The notes beneath the pieces are model-generated. The model made no database searches. It had not been told where the DNA came from and worked only from the letters and a program-made list of their open reading frames with translations. From Caballeronia turbans (lineage in GTDB: Bacteria; Pseudomonadota; Gammaproteobacteria; Burkholderiales; Burkholderiaceae), in NCBI GenBank assembly GCA_001544655.2, contig FCOD02000004.1, positions 328,796-392,795 on the forward strand: 64,000 bases of DNA, given 5' to 3'. Of this stretch, positions 18,877 through 27,623 are shown one piece after another; within the stretch, counting starts at the first letter, position 1, and every line of letters starts with the position of its first letter. The position numbers and the translations under genes were made by a program.

Positions 18877-19457
18877 TGCGGTCCACTCTGCTCTCTCTCT
18901 TACTCGCCGTTCTGCTCGCCGGGTGCGGTTCGCCACCCGCGAGCTTCTACCGGCTGAGCACCGATCCCTCGCTCGCCGCGACGGCCGCGCGCACGAACTC
19001 GCGGCCGGTGATCGTCGGGCCGGTGACGGTGCCCGATCTCGTCGACCGGCCGCAGATCGTCACGCGCAACACGAACAACGAAGTCGCGCTCAACGAATAC
19101 GCGCGCTGGGGCGAGCCGCTCAACAGCAGCATCGCGAGCGCCATCGCAGGCGATCTCACGTTGCTGCTCGGGTCCGATCGCGTCGCGCCCGCCTCGCGCT
19201 CGCTCGCGGACCCGCAAGCATGGCGCGTGCGCGTCGATATCCAGCAGTTCGAATCCGTTCCCGGCGATACCGTCGCGATCGACGCGCACTGGTCCGTGCG
19301 CCGCTTCGGCGACGAAAACGGGCTGTCCGGCCGCTCGCTCGTGCGCGAGCCCGTCGCCGGCGCAGACTGGAATGCGCTCGTGGCCGCGCACAGCCGCGCG
19401 CTCGGGAGCGTGAGCCGCGACATCGCCAACGCGATCGCGCGCAGCGCCTCGCCCTGA
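18876..19457 (+). CDS. pqiC: PqiC-type lipoprotein (ABC transport auxiliary, DUF330)
   Basis: A 193-residue outer-membrane-type lipoprotein with lipobox LLAGC and the family opening PPASFYRLS, followed by a conserved VTVPDLVDRPQIV strand region and NEYARWGEPL. PqiC interacts with the tip of the PqiB channel at the outer membrane. The ATG at 18876 is used; a GTG one codon earlier (18873) is equally placed behind GGAGG at 18861-18865. This is the last gene of the six-gene run that begins with the RND adaptor. Confidence 0.9.
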   Translation: MRSTLLSLLLAVLLAGCGSPPASFYRLSTDPSLAATAARTNSRPVIVGPVTVPDLVDRPQIVTRNTNNEVALNEYARWGEPLNSSIASAIAGDLTLLLGSDRVAPASRSLADPQAWRVRVDIQQFESVPGDTVAIDAHWSVRRFGDENGLSGRSLVREPVAGADWNALVAAHSRALGSVSRDIANAIARSASP

Positions 19458-19466
19458 GCGACGCGG

Positions 19467-20483
19467 TTACAGGACCCAGTGTTCCGCGCCATCGAGCGCG
19501 GTGCCGGCGGGCGGCATGTCGCGCCGCGCGATCCGCACGAACTCGACCGCGCGCGTCTGCTGCGGCTGCATCGGCATGCGCGCGAGCTGGATGGTGACTT
19601 CCGCGCCGCATTCGTCGCTGCCCTCTTCCACGAGCAGGTTCATCTGATTGATGCACAGCGTGCGCGGCGTGACGCTGATGAGCGCCGCGGGCTCCGCGAG
19701 CAGATCGACGAGCGTGCGAAGCTGCACGTCGACGGCTTGCGCCCGCGAGCCGAGCGCGGCGAGCGCCGCTTCGTTCTCCGCGACGTCGCGTTGCAGGCGC
19801 GCCATGTCGCCCGATGTCCCGACAGACGAGACGAGACCGCCCATGCCCGTGCCGCGCCGGCCGAGCATCTGCATTCGCGCGCTGAGCAGTGCGCGCTCTT
19901 CGTTGAGCGCCTCGCGCCTCGCTTCCTGCGCGGTGAAACGCGCCATCGCCTCGAGCGTCAGTTGCTCGACCATGCGCAGCACGATGTCGCGCCTGAGCGC
20001 GTCGTCGGTTTCCGCGCAGATGCGCATGCGCTTGTCCTCGAAGCCGATCGTCGTGCGCGCGACGTCCGCGCGCATCACGCCGCCTTCGAGCGCGGAGCCG
20101 AGCACGCGCCGCTCGATCATCCGGCTGCTCAGCACGGCATGGACGTGGTCCGCGGTGAAATGCTCGTCGAACCAGCCGCGCACTTCGTTCGATTGCCCGA
20201 TGACGCTCACGATATCCTCGGGCGTCGCGAACATCGCGCGCAAATGCGGATCGCCCGCCCAAGCGCCGGGTGTCGCATCGCGCGGCGGCGGCAGCGCGCA
20301 GACGAGCTCGCGCGCGAACCCGAGCGTCTTGCCGATGACGGGCGCAAGCCGCGCTTCGAAGCGACTCGCGAGCCTCACCTGCGGCGCAATCGCGACGATG
20401 CGCTCGAGCGCCTGCCGCACGTCCTCGCGCGACGCCTGAGGCTCACTCGCCCTGCGATTGAAGAGCCGGTCGAAGAGTTTCAT
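19467..20483 (-). CDS. Conserved hypothetical protein coupled to fabI
   Basis: A 338-residue soluble protein that I do not recognise. It has no signal peptide or membrane segment. The middle (about 170-260) is strongly helical and Glu/Arg/Ala-rich with heptad character, suggesting a coiled coil; the ends look globular. Its ATG overlaps the fabI stop by 4 bases, making it the last gene of the DUF3141-pta-ackA-fabI operon. A role linked to acyl or acetyl metabolism or stress is inferred only from this coupling. It converges on pqiC with 9 bases between stops. Confidence 0.75.
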   Translation of the reverse strand: MKLFDRLFNRRASEPQASREDVRQALERIVAIAPQVRLASRFEARLAPVIGKTLGFARELVCALPPPRDATPGAWAGDPHLRAMFATPEDIVSVIGQSNEVRGWFDEHFTADHVHAVLSSRMIERRVLGSALEGGVMRADVARTTIGFEDKRMRICAETDDALRRDIVLRMVEQLTLEAMARFTAQEARREALNEERALLSARMQMLGRRGTGMGGLVSSVGTSGDMARLQRDVAENEAALAALGSRAQAVDVQLRTLVDLLAEPAALISVTPRTLCINQMNLLVEEGSDECGAEVTIQLARMPMQPQQTRAVEFVRIARRDMPPAGTALDGAEHWVL

Positions 20484-21262
20484 CCCATGATGTGCACGCC
20501 GCCGTCCACATAGAGCGTTTCGCCCGACAGCCGCCGCGCATAAGGCGTCGCGAGGAACGCGCATGTGAAGCCGACGTCCATGATGTCGACCAGTTCGCCG
20601 AGCGGCGCGCGTTCTTCGGCTTCGGTCAGCAACAGGTCGAAGTCCTTGAGCCCCGACGCCGCGCGCGTCTTGAGCGGGCCCGGAGAGATCGCATGCACGC
20701 GAATGCCCTGCGGACCGAGCTCGTAAGCGAGATAGCGCGCGCACGCTTCGAGCGCGGCCTTCACCGGGCCCATCACGTTGTAGTTGGGGACGACCTTGTT
20801 TGCGCCGTGATAGCTCATCGTGAACATCGCGCCGCCGTTTTTCATGAGCGGGGCCGCGAGCCGCGCCATGCGCACGAACGAATGGCAGGAGATGTCCATC
20901 GCCTTCGCGAAGCCTTGCGCCGAACAGTTCAACAGGCCGCCTTGCAGATCGCCCTTCGGCGCCCACGCGATCGAATGCACGAGGATATCGAGCCTCGCCC
21001 ACTCGCTCGCGATGCGCGCGAACACCGCGTCGGTCTCCTCCTCGCTCGATGCGTCGAGCGGCATGAAGATCGGCGCTTCGAGATCTTTCGCGATCGGCTC
21101 GACATACGGGCGCGCCTTTTCGTCCGCATAGGTGATGGCGAGATCGGCGCCCAGTTCGCGGAACGCCTTCGCGCAGCCATACGCGATCGAATGCTCGTTG
21201 GCGATGCCGGTGACGAGCGCCTTCGCGCCCTTCAACACGGGATGTGGCACGTTCAGCGTCAT
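20480..21262 (-). CDS. fabI: Enoyl-ACP reductase, FabI type
   Basis: A 260-residue short-chain dehydrogenase-type enoyl-[acyl carrier protein] reductase, which performs the last NAD(P)H-dependent step of fatty-acid elongation. The nucleotide-binding VTGIANEHSIAYG loop is characteristic, and the catalytic set Tyr151, Tyr161 and Lys168 sits in SYHGANKVVPNYNVMGPVKAAL. It overlaps ackA by 4 bases, and its stop overlaps the next gene. Its place in an acetate-kinase operon suggests it is an accessory rather than the housekeeping fabI; a second copy elsewhere would be expected. Confidence 0.92.
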   Translation of the reverse strand: MTLNVPHPVLKGAKALVTGIANEHSIAYGCAKAFRELGADLAITYADEKARPYVEPIAKDLEAPIFMPLDASSEEETDAVFARIASEWARLDILVHSIAWAPKGDLQGGLLNCSAQGFAKAMDISCHSFVRMARLAAPLMKNGGAMFTMSYHGANKVVPNYNVMGPVKAALEACARYLAYELGPQGIRVHAISPGPLKTRAASGLKDFDLLLTEAEERAPLGELVDIMDVGFTCAFLATPYARRLSGETLYVDGGVHIMG

Positions 21263-22449
21263 GCGCGCGCTCCTTCGATCAACGCGAGCGCATGACGCGC
21301 GATCATCAGTTCCTCGTTGGTCGGAATCGCCCAGGCGCTCACCTTGCTCGACGCGGTGCTGATGCGCGGGCCGCCGCTCTCGTTGGCTTTGGCATCGAGC
21401 TCGATGCCCCACCATGCCGCCTGCTCGCACACGCGCTGACGTATCTCTTTCGAATGCTCGCCGATGCCCGCCGTGAACACGACGGCATCGAGCCCTTGCA
21501 GCGCGGCGCTCATCGAGCCGAGCTCGCGGCCGATGCGATACACGTAAAGGTCGATGGCGAAGCGCGCGCGTTCGTCGCTGCTCGCGAGGAGCGCGCGCAT
21601 GTCCCCCGAGATGCCCGATACCCCGAGCAGGCCCGAGCGGCGATACAACAGGTCTTCGATCTCGCGCGCGTTCATGCCGAGCTCGTCGAGGAGATAAAGG
21701 ATCACGCCGGGATCGAGATTGCCGCAGCGTGTGCCCATCATGAGGCCATCGACGGCGGTGAAGCCCATCGTGCTCGCGACGCTCCTGCCCGCGTGTATCG
21801 CGCACAGGCTCGCGCCGTTGCCCAGATGCGCGACGACCGTGCGCCCGCGCGCCGCATCGGGCGCGATATCGGGCAGCGTACTCGCGATGTATTCGTACGA
21901 GAGGCCATGAAAGCCATAACGCCGCACGCCGTTCTTCGTGATCGATTCGGGCAGCGCGAACGCCTGCGCGAGCGGCGCCTGATCCGCATGAAAGGCCGTG
22001 TCGAAGCAGGCGATTTGCGGCAGGCCCGGATTGCGCTCGGCGATGATGCGGATCGGCTTGAGATTGTGCGGCTGATGCAGCGGCGCGAGCGGCGTGAGCT
22101 TGTCGAGCTCGTCGAGCACGTGCGCGTTCGTCAGCACGGGCTTCGTGAAATGCGCGCCGCCATGCACGACGCGATGCCCCACGCCGATCAGACGATGCCC
22201 CACGCCATGACCGCGCAGAAAAGCGCCCAGATATGCGATCGCATCGGCATGTTCGAGCCTTGCGCCCTCACCCCACGCATTTTCGCCGGTCTTCTCGCCT
22301 TGCGCATCGAACGCGACGAAATGCGGCGAGCTGAAGAGACCTTCCACTTGTCCGCGCGTGACGAGTTCGAGCGCTTTGCCTTCGACATCGAACGCGCTGA
22401 ACTTGATGCTCGACGAACCCGCGTTGAGAACCATGATGACGTCGGCCAT
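21259..22449 (-). CDS. ackA: Acetate/propionate family kinase
   Basis: A 396-residue acetokinase of the ASKHA fold. Both signature regions are present: VLNAGSSSIKFSAFD at the N-terminus and the mid-protein RRYGFHGLSYEYI. The ATP-binding LGNGASLCAIHAGRSVASTMG and the VFTAGIGEHS motif near the end are also intact. It interconverts acyl phosphate + ADP and carboxylate + ATP, giving substrate-level ATP under low oxygen. It lies 3 bases after the phosphotransacylase gene that makes its substrate and overlaps fabI by 4 bases. Confidence 0.95.
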   Translation of the reverse strand: MADVIMVLNAGSSSIKFSAFDVEGKALELVTRGQVEGLFSSPHFVAFDAQGEKTGENAWGEGARLEHADAIAYLGAFLRGHGVGHRLIGVGHRVVHGGAHFTKPVLTNAHVLDELDKLTPLAPLHQPHNLKPIRIIAERNPGLPQIACFDTAFHADQAPLAQAFALPESITKNGVRRYGFHGLSYEYIASTLPDIAPDAARGRTVVAHLGNGASLCAIHAGRSVASTMGFTAVDGLMMGTRCGNLDPGVILYLLDELGMNAREIEDLLYRRSGLLGVSGISGDMRALLASSDERARFAIDLYVYRIGRELGSMSAALQGLDAVVFTAGIGEHSKEIRQRVCEQAAWWGIELDAKANESGGPRISTASSKVSAWAIPTNEELMIARHALALIEGARA

Positions 22450-22452
22450 GGC

Positions 22453-23391
22453 TTACCCCGCCACTTGCGCTGCTTCGCGGCGCTTCGACGCCACGAGCGA
22501 CGCGATCGCGCACGACGCAAGCCGCGATTGCAGCGAATCGGCACGGCTCGTCAGGATGATCGGCACGCGCGCGCCGAGCACGATGCCCGCCGCATCCGCG
22601 CCCGCGAGAAACGACAGGCTCTTCGCGAGCATGTTGCCCGCTTCGAGATCCGGCACGATCAGCACGTTCGCGCGCCCCGCGACGGGCGAATCGATCTTCT
22701 TCGTCCTCGCGGCTTCGGGATCGATCGCGTTGTCGAGCGCGAGCGGGCCATCGACGAGCGCACCGGTGATCTGATGGCGATCGACCATCTTGCAGAGCGC
22801 TGCTGCCTCCAGCGTCGACGGCACTTTCGGGTTCACCGTTTCCATCGCGGAGAGGATCGCGACCCTGACCTCGTCCATCGGCAGCGCGTGGCAGAGATCG
22901 ATTGCGTTCTGCACGATATCGACCTTGTCGGCGAGCGTCGGCGCGATGTTGATCGCGGCGTCGCTGATGATGAGCACGTTCTCGTGGCCCGGCACATCCA
23001 TGATGAAGCAGTGCGACAGGCGCCGTTGCGTGCGCAAGCCGCGCTCGCGTTTCACGACGGCGGCCATGAGCTCGTCGGTGTGCAGGCTGCCTTTCATGAG
23101 CGCCTCGGCTTTCGCTTCGCGCACGAGTTCCACCGCCTTTTCCGCGGACGCATGACTGTGCGGCGCATCGACGACAGGAAAGCCCGCGATGTTCAGCCCG
23201 CATTCCTCCGCGACCTCGCGAATGCGCTCGCGCGGCCCGACGAGAATCGGCGCGATCAGGCCCATCTCATGCGCCTTGACCGCGCTTTCGAGCGATGTCC
23301 GGTCGCACGGATGCGCGACCGCCACCGCGAGCGGCGGCAGTGCCCTGCAAATCTCGATGAGCCGTTCATACTTCTCGTGCGTATGATTCAT
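22453..23391 (-). CDS. Phosphate acetyl/butyryltransferase family protein
   Basis: A 312-residue PTA/PTB-family phosphotransacylase, exchanging the CoA of an acyl-CoA for phosphate. Recognisable segments are LMKGSLHTDELM, HCFIMDVPGHENVLIISDAAINI and the C-terminal VPDLEAGNMLAKSLSFLAGAD. Related Burkholderiales proteins are often annotated as bifunctional enoyl-CoA hydratase/phosphate acetyltransferase, but this one contains only the transferase part; no MaoC-like domain precedes it. GGGAGG lies just before the ATG at 23391. With the next gene, acetate kinase, it forms an ATP-yielding pathway. Acyl-chain preference (acetyl or butyryl) is not clear. Confidence 0.9.
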   Translation of the reverse strand: MNHTHEKYERLIEICRALPPLAVAVAHPCDRTSLESAVKAHEMGLIAPILVGPRERIREVAEECGLNIAGFPVVDAPHSHASAEKAVELVREAKAEALMKGSLHTDELMAAVVKRERGLRTQRRLSHCFIMDVPGHENVLIISDAAINIAPTLADKVDIVQNAIDLCHALPMDEVRVAILSAMETVNPKVPSTLEAAALCKMVDRHQITGALVDGPLALDNAIDPEAARTKKIDSPVAGRANVLIVPDLEAGNMLAKSLSFLAGADAAGIVLGARVPIILTSRADSLQSRLASCAIASLVASKRREAAQVAG

Positions 23392-23429
23392 ACCGCCTCC
23401 CGTTGAACGTGAGATGCGCCGCCGATGCC

Positions 23430-25754
23430 TCAGTGCGCGGGCGCTGAACGTCTTGCCGCGCGCGCGGCCTTGACGGGCAGCGCCGCGCGAATGCGCGCGA
23501 GCATGTCGTGCTGCGCGGCCGTCGGCTCGAAGCCTTGCATGCGGCTGTCCGCGTGCAGCTTGTCGAAGAGCGTGATGAGCGTCTTGCGGTCGTCGTTGTC
23601 GTCGAGGAGATCGGGCAAGGTCGCGAGCGCCTGCTCCGGCTCGTAGCGCACGATGATTTCCTGCTCGCCGCGGATGCGCCGCCATTGGTCGGGCGGCATC
23701 TGCGGCAGATATTCCGCGTAGTCGGCCGCGAGCGCCTGCCGCAAGACCATGCGCGTGAGCGGCAGCGGCTCGTCGTGCCGCATCAGCAGGCACGCGACGC
23801 GCGCGACGGCCTCCGCATACCCACCGTGCCCGATCGATGCAAGCGCGTCCTGAACGAAAGGCAGATCGCGCGGATCGGCTACAGGCTCCGGCGCCTCCTG
23901 CCGTTGCGCCTGATGCGCGGAGAAGAGGTTGCCGTAGACGGAGAAGAACATTGCTTCCGTCGTGGCATCGCGCATCGCACGATAAAAGTCGAGGCTCGCG
24001 CTGATCATGTCGGAGCCGCAATGCTCCGCACGCCGCAGCACACTGGTTCCGGTGTCGGGCTTGCGCGCGGCCCTGACCGCATCCGCCGCGGGGCCGAGCC
24101 ATGCGAGCCACGGGTTGTAATCCGAGAACATCCAGCGTTGCGCGCGCAATGGATGAAACGCGCGCAGCATGCTCGCGGTGGTGTCGTTGGCCATCGCCTG
24201 CACGAAGGGCTGCGCGAAAAGTTCATAGGCGCGCTGATTGAAATCCGATACCTGCTTCACCGCTTCGAACGGCCGCTCGTCGACGCGCTCGAAACGATTG
24301 AAGCGTTCCTTCACCTCTTCCAGACGGCGCTCGCGAAAGCTCACGTCGTACTCGGTCTTGCCGCCCTCGCCCTTTCGTTCGGCGATCTCCATGCCGTACA
24401 GCCCCGGCGGAAACGATTCGATCGCCTCCAGCACCGATGCGATCTGCGTGTACTCCTTCTTCGCGACCTTGCCGCTCACGAAGATGCCGAGGTGGCCGAT
24501 GTTCTCATGCATCAATCCGACGATCACCTGGCCGCGCGCCTTGATCTCGTCCGTGCTGCCGTAGATGTCCGCGACCCAGTTGAACGCCTGCTGCGGCGGC
24601 GTGATGTTGTCGCCCATCGACGCGAAGAGGATGATCGGCGACTTGATCGCCCGCAGATCGAAGGACGCGCCCGACACGCCGCGCACTTCACCCGACCATA
24701 ACTTGTTGCCGACGAAAAGATTGCGCGTGATCCATTCGATCTCTTCGCGGTTCATCAGGTAATAGCCGCCCCACCAGCGTTCGAAGTCGAGAAAGCGCGG
24801 CGGTTCGGTGTCGATGTTGTCGAACAGCTTGTAGTACTTGTCCCAGAAACTGTTCGCGGGATTGAGGTTCTCGAAATTCTCGACGAGATACGCGCCGTCG
24901 AACTTGCCGTTGCCGAGGTCCGCCGTCAATGACGCGAGCCAGGTGCCGCCCAGCATGCCGCCGGAATAGCGCATGGGGTTGTCGCCCTCGCCTTCGCTCC
25001 ATGCGCCGCTCCAGTACGACATCGGCGCGCCGTTGATGACGAGCGGGCCGGTATCGTCGGGCTGCGAGCTCGCAAGCATCATCGCGGCCCAGCCGCCCTG
25101 GCAGTTGCCGACGATCGCGGGCTTCGCGCTGTCGGGATGCAGCTCCCGCACGTGCCTGACGAACTGCTGTTCGGCCGCGCATACATCGAGCAGCGTCTGA
25201 CCGGGTTGCGGGTCGCGGAAGAACGTGACGAAGTACACCGGATGACCCGCGCGCAACGCGACACCCACTTGCGAATCGTCCTTGAAACCGCCGATGCCGG
25301 GACCGTGCCCTGCACGCGGATCGATGATGAGATAAGGCCGTTTCAACGGATCGATGCTCACGCCCTCGGGCGGCACGATGCGCAGGAGCGCGTAGTTCAC
25401 GGGCCGCGCGAAGGTCCGGCCATCGAGCAGCATTTCATGCGCGAAGTGCAGCACCGGTTCGAGACCGCGCTTCGTCTGCTCGATGAAATTGTTGCCGCGC
25501 TGACGCAGCGTGTCCCAGAAGAGAATCGAACGCTGCACGAGATCGAGCGCATAGGTGTAGCCGTTCAACTGGCCCGCTGCGTTCGCGCCCGCATCGCTGA
25601 AACGATCCGCGTCGCCGTTGCCGAAAAGACGCGTGCCCGCATCGCGCGTGCGCTCGCTGAATTGCTGCTGCGCCAGTTCCGCGCGCTTCTCGAACACGCG
25701 CGCGACTTTTTCCGCGATTTCCTGGCTTCGCGCCAGTTGACCTGCATACGGCAT
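23430..25754 (-). CDS. DUF3141 alpha/beta hydrolase, PHA-synthase-like
   Basis: A 774-residue protein. The middle (about 110-400) is an alpha/beta-hydrolase domain resembling poly(3-hydroxyalkanoate) synthases, with a nucleophile elbow IVGNCQGGW in which Cys218 takes the nucleophile place, as in PhaC (GxCxG). A histidine in GLMHENIGHLGIF could complete the triad. The C-terminal 350 residues are the DUF3141-specific helical part. The function is not established; action on hydroxyacyl-CoA or a polymer is inferred. It heads the operon with pta, ackA and fabI, and an ANR/FNR-like site lies 87 bases upstream. Confidence 0.88.
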   Translation of the reverse strand: MPYAGQLARSQEIAEKVARVFEKRAELAQQQFSERTRDAGTRLFGNGDADRFSDAGANAAGQLNGYTYALDLVQRSILFWDTLRQRGNNFIEQTKRGLEPVLHFAHEMLLDGRTFARPVNYALLRIVPPEGVSIDPLKRPYLIIDPRAGHGPGIGGFKDDSQVGVALRAGHPVYFVTFFRDPQPGQTLLDVCAAEQQFVRHVRELHPDSAKPAIVGNCQGGWAAMMLASSQPDDTGPLVINGAPMSYWSGAWSEGEGDNPMRYSGGMLGGTWLASLTADLGNGKFDGAYLVENFENLNPANSFWDKYYKLFDNIDTEPPRFLDFERWWGGYYLMNREEIEWITRNLFVGNKLWSGEVRGVSGASFDLRAIKSPIILFASMGDNITPPQQAFNWVADIYGSTDEIKARGQVIVGLMHENIGHLGIFVSGKVAKKEYTQIASVLEAIESFPPGLYGMEIAERKGEGGKTEYDVSFRERRLEEVKERFNRFERVDERPFEAVKQVSDFNQRAYELFAQPFVQAMANDTTASMLRAFHPLRAQRWMFSDYNPWLAWLGPAADAVRAARKPDTGTSVLRRAEHCGSDMISASLDFYRAMRDATTEAMFFSVYGNLFSAHQAQRQEAPEPVADPRDLPFVQDALASIGHGGYAEAVARVACLLMRHDEPLPLTRMVLRQALAADYAEYLPQMPPDQWRRIRGEQEIIVRYEPEQALATLPDLLDDNDDRKTLITLFDKLHADSRMQGFEPTAAQHDMLARIRAALPVKAARAARRSAPAH

Positions 25755-25840
25755 GACGTGACCTCCGCGAAGAGAACGTGCAAGGGATGAGGCTCAAAGC
25801 AGATGTATCGGCCGGCGAGATGAACGCATGGACCGATGAA

Positions 25841-25854
25841 TTGAATACCATCAT
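25841..25854. promoter_or_regulatory. Candidate ANR/FNR box (TTGAA-TACC-ATCAT)
   Basis: The 14-base site matches the TTGAT-N4-ATCAA consensus at 8 of 10 positions with correct spacing. It lies in the 147-base gap upstream of the DUF3141 operon, in an AT-rich stretch. Low-oxygen control is plausible for this operon, but the match is imperfect and no binding has been shown. Confidence 0.35.
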
Positions 25855-25901
25855 TAAAATATATGCGCAATGTGCGACAGGGAAGTGGCAAATAAGGCAA
25901 C

Positions 25902-27596
25902 TCAGGTTCGCGCGGCGGTATCGCCGTCGGGCGAAACAATCTGCCGGTACTTCGTCACAACATGTTCGAGGTTGTAGAACATGCGCGATTCGCCGAGCGC
26001 TTCGCCGAGCGGCGAGCGCCGCACCGCCGCGAGCACGCCCGGATTCAGGCCCGCGAGCCAGAGCGTGGTGCCGTTCGCGGCGAGGCGGGCTTCCGCTTCG
26101 CTCATCATCTTGAGCGCGGTGTATTCGATATCGAAGACGCGGCTCAGGTCCAGCACGACGACCTTCGCGCCGGACTCGCGCACGAGCGGCCGGATCTTTT
26201 CGGCGACACGTTGCGCATTGGCGAAAAATATCCGTCCCTCGGGACGCAGCAGCAACAGGCCGGGAAACGATTCGTCATCGGGATGTCTCGACGAATCGCG
26301 GCGAAACACGTTCGTGCCCGGTATCCGCCTGAGCGCATAGACCGGCGGATCGGACACCTGATGCGCGAGCGCAAAAAGCGACACGACGATCGCGACGACG
26401 ATGCCCTCCAGCGTGCCCAGCAGCACGACGCCCGCGCATGCCGTCAGCGCCCAGACGAACTCGGTGCGGCGGATCTTCAGAATTGCGTCGAATTCGGCGG
26501 GGCTGAAAAGCCCGATGGAATAGAACACCACGACGGCGGCGAGTGTCGCGTGCGGCATCAGCGCCATCAGCGGCGCGAACAGCAGCATCACGGCGAGCGC
26601 GACGAGCGCCGTCATGAGGCTCGCGAGTTGCGTGCGCGCGCCCGCTTGCCGGTTCACGGCCGTCTGGCTCGTTCCGCCGCCCGCAACCATCGCGCCGAAC
26701 AATGCGCCGCCCGCGTTCGCAAGACCGGTCGCGAGCAGTTCGCGGTTCGCGTCGGGCACCGGCTCGTCGTTGCGCGCGAAGGCGCGGGCCGCCGCAATGC
26801 TTTCGGTGAAGCTCATCAATGCGATGCCCAGCGCGTCCGGCCACAGCTTCAAGGCAAGCGACAAATCCGGCTGCGTCCACGAGGGCAATCCCGCCGGCAC
26901 CGCGCCGACCGTTTCGACGCCGTGCGCGCGCAGATCGAAGGCGGCGACTGCAATGATCGCCGCCGCGACGACCAGCAACGGCGCCGGCGCGCGCGGCGTG
27001 AAGCGTTCGAGCAGCACGAGCGCGACGAGCGTGAGCATCGCGAGCGCGAGCGTGCTCGCCGAAAGATGCGGTAACCCCGCGACGAACGCGCCGACATTGT
27101 GGAAGAACGACCCTTTCGGATAGTGGATGCCGAACAGTTTCGGCAACTGATCCATGACAATGACGATCGCCACGCCCGCCTTGAAGCCCACGAGCACCGG
27201 CTCGGAAATGAAGTTGGCGACGAAGCCGAGGCGCAGGCACGCTGCCGCGACGAGCATCACGCCGACGAGCATCGTCAGCGTGGCATTGGCGATGGCGAGC
27301 GCGTGCGTGTCGTCGTTGCCGATCGTCGTACTCAATGCATTCGCGGCGAGAATCGCGAGCGTGGTCGTCGTGCTCACGGAGAGCGCGCGCGACGATCCCG
27401 TGAAGGCGTAGACGATCATCGGCACGCATGCCGTGTAAAGGCCGGCCTGAACGGGCAGGCCGGCGATCGTCGCGTAGGCGAGCGCCTTCGGAATCACGAC
27501 GGCCGCCGCCGTCAGACCCGCGATCGCATCGGCGCGCGCCCACTGTTTCTCATAATGAAACAGCCATTCGGGAGCGATGGGCGCGCGCGGCGGCAT
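25902..27596 (-). CDS. SulP family inorganic anion transporter with STAS domain
   Basis: A 564-residue SLC26/SulP protein: about 12-14 membrane segments (PKALAYATIAGLPVQAGLY near residue 35 is the family signature), then a cytoplasmic STAS domain (about 440-555) with LDLSRVFDIEYTALKMM at its phospho-loop position. Members carry sulfate, bicarbonate, or dicarboxylates. It follows the PPK2 gene by 27 bases, so both are probably cotranscribed. The substrate cannot be assigned from sequence. Confidence 0.92.
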   Translation of the reverse strand: MPPRAPIAPEWLFHYEKQWARADAIAGLTAAAVVIPKALAYATIAGLPVQAGLYTACVPMIVYAFTGSSRALSVSTTTTLAILAANALSTTIGNDDTHALAIANATLTMLVGVMLVAAACLRLGFVANFISEPVLVGFKAGVAIVIVMDQLPKLFGIHYPKGSFFHNVGAFVAGLPHLSASTLALAMLTLVALVLLERFTPRAPAPLLVVAAAIIAVAAFDLRAHGVETVGAVPAGLPSWTQPDLSLALKLWPDALGIALMSFTESIAAARAFARNDEPVPDANRELLATGLANAGGALFGAMVAGGGTSQTAVNRQAGARTQLASLMTALVALAVMLLFAPLMALMPHATLAAVVVFYSIGLFSPAEFDAILKIRRTEFVWALTACAGVVLLGTLEGIVVAIVVSLFALAHQVSDPPVYALRRIPGTNVFRRDSSRHPDDESFPGLLLLRPEGRIFFANAQRVAEKIRPLVRESGAKVVVLDLSRVFDIEYTALKMMSEAEARLAANGTTLWLAGLNPGVLAAVRRSPLGEALGESRMFYNLEHVVTKYRQIVSPDGDTAART

Positions 27597-27623
27597 GACG
27601 AAACCCGTGCGCCGGTGTCGCGC

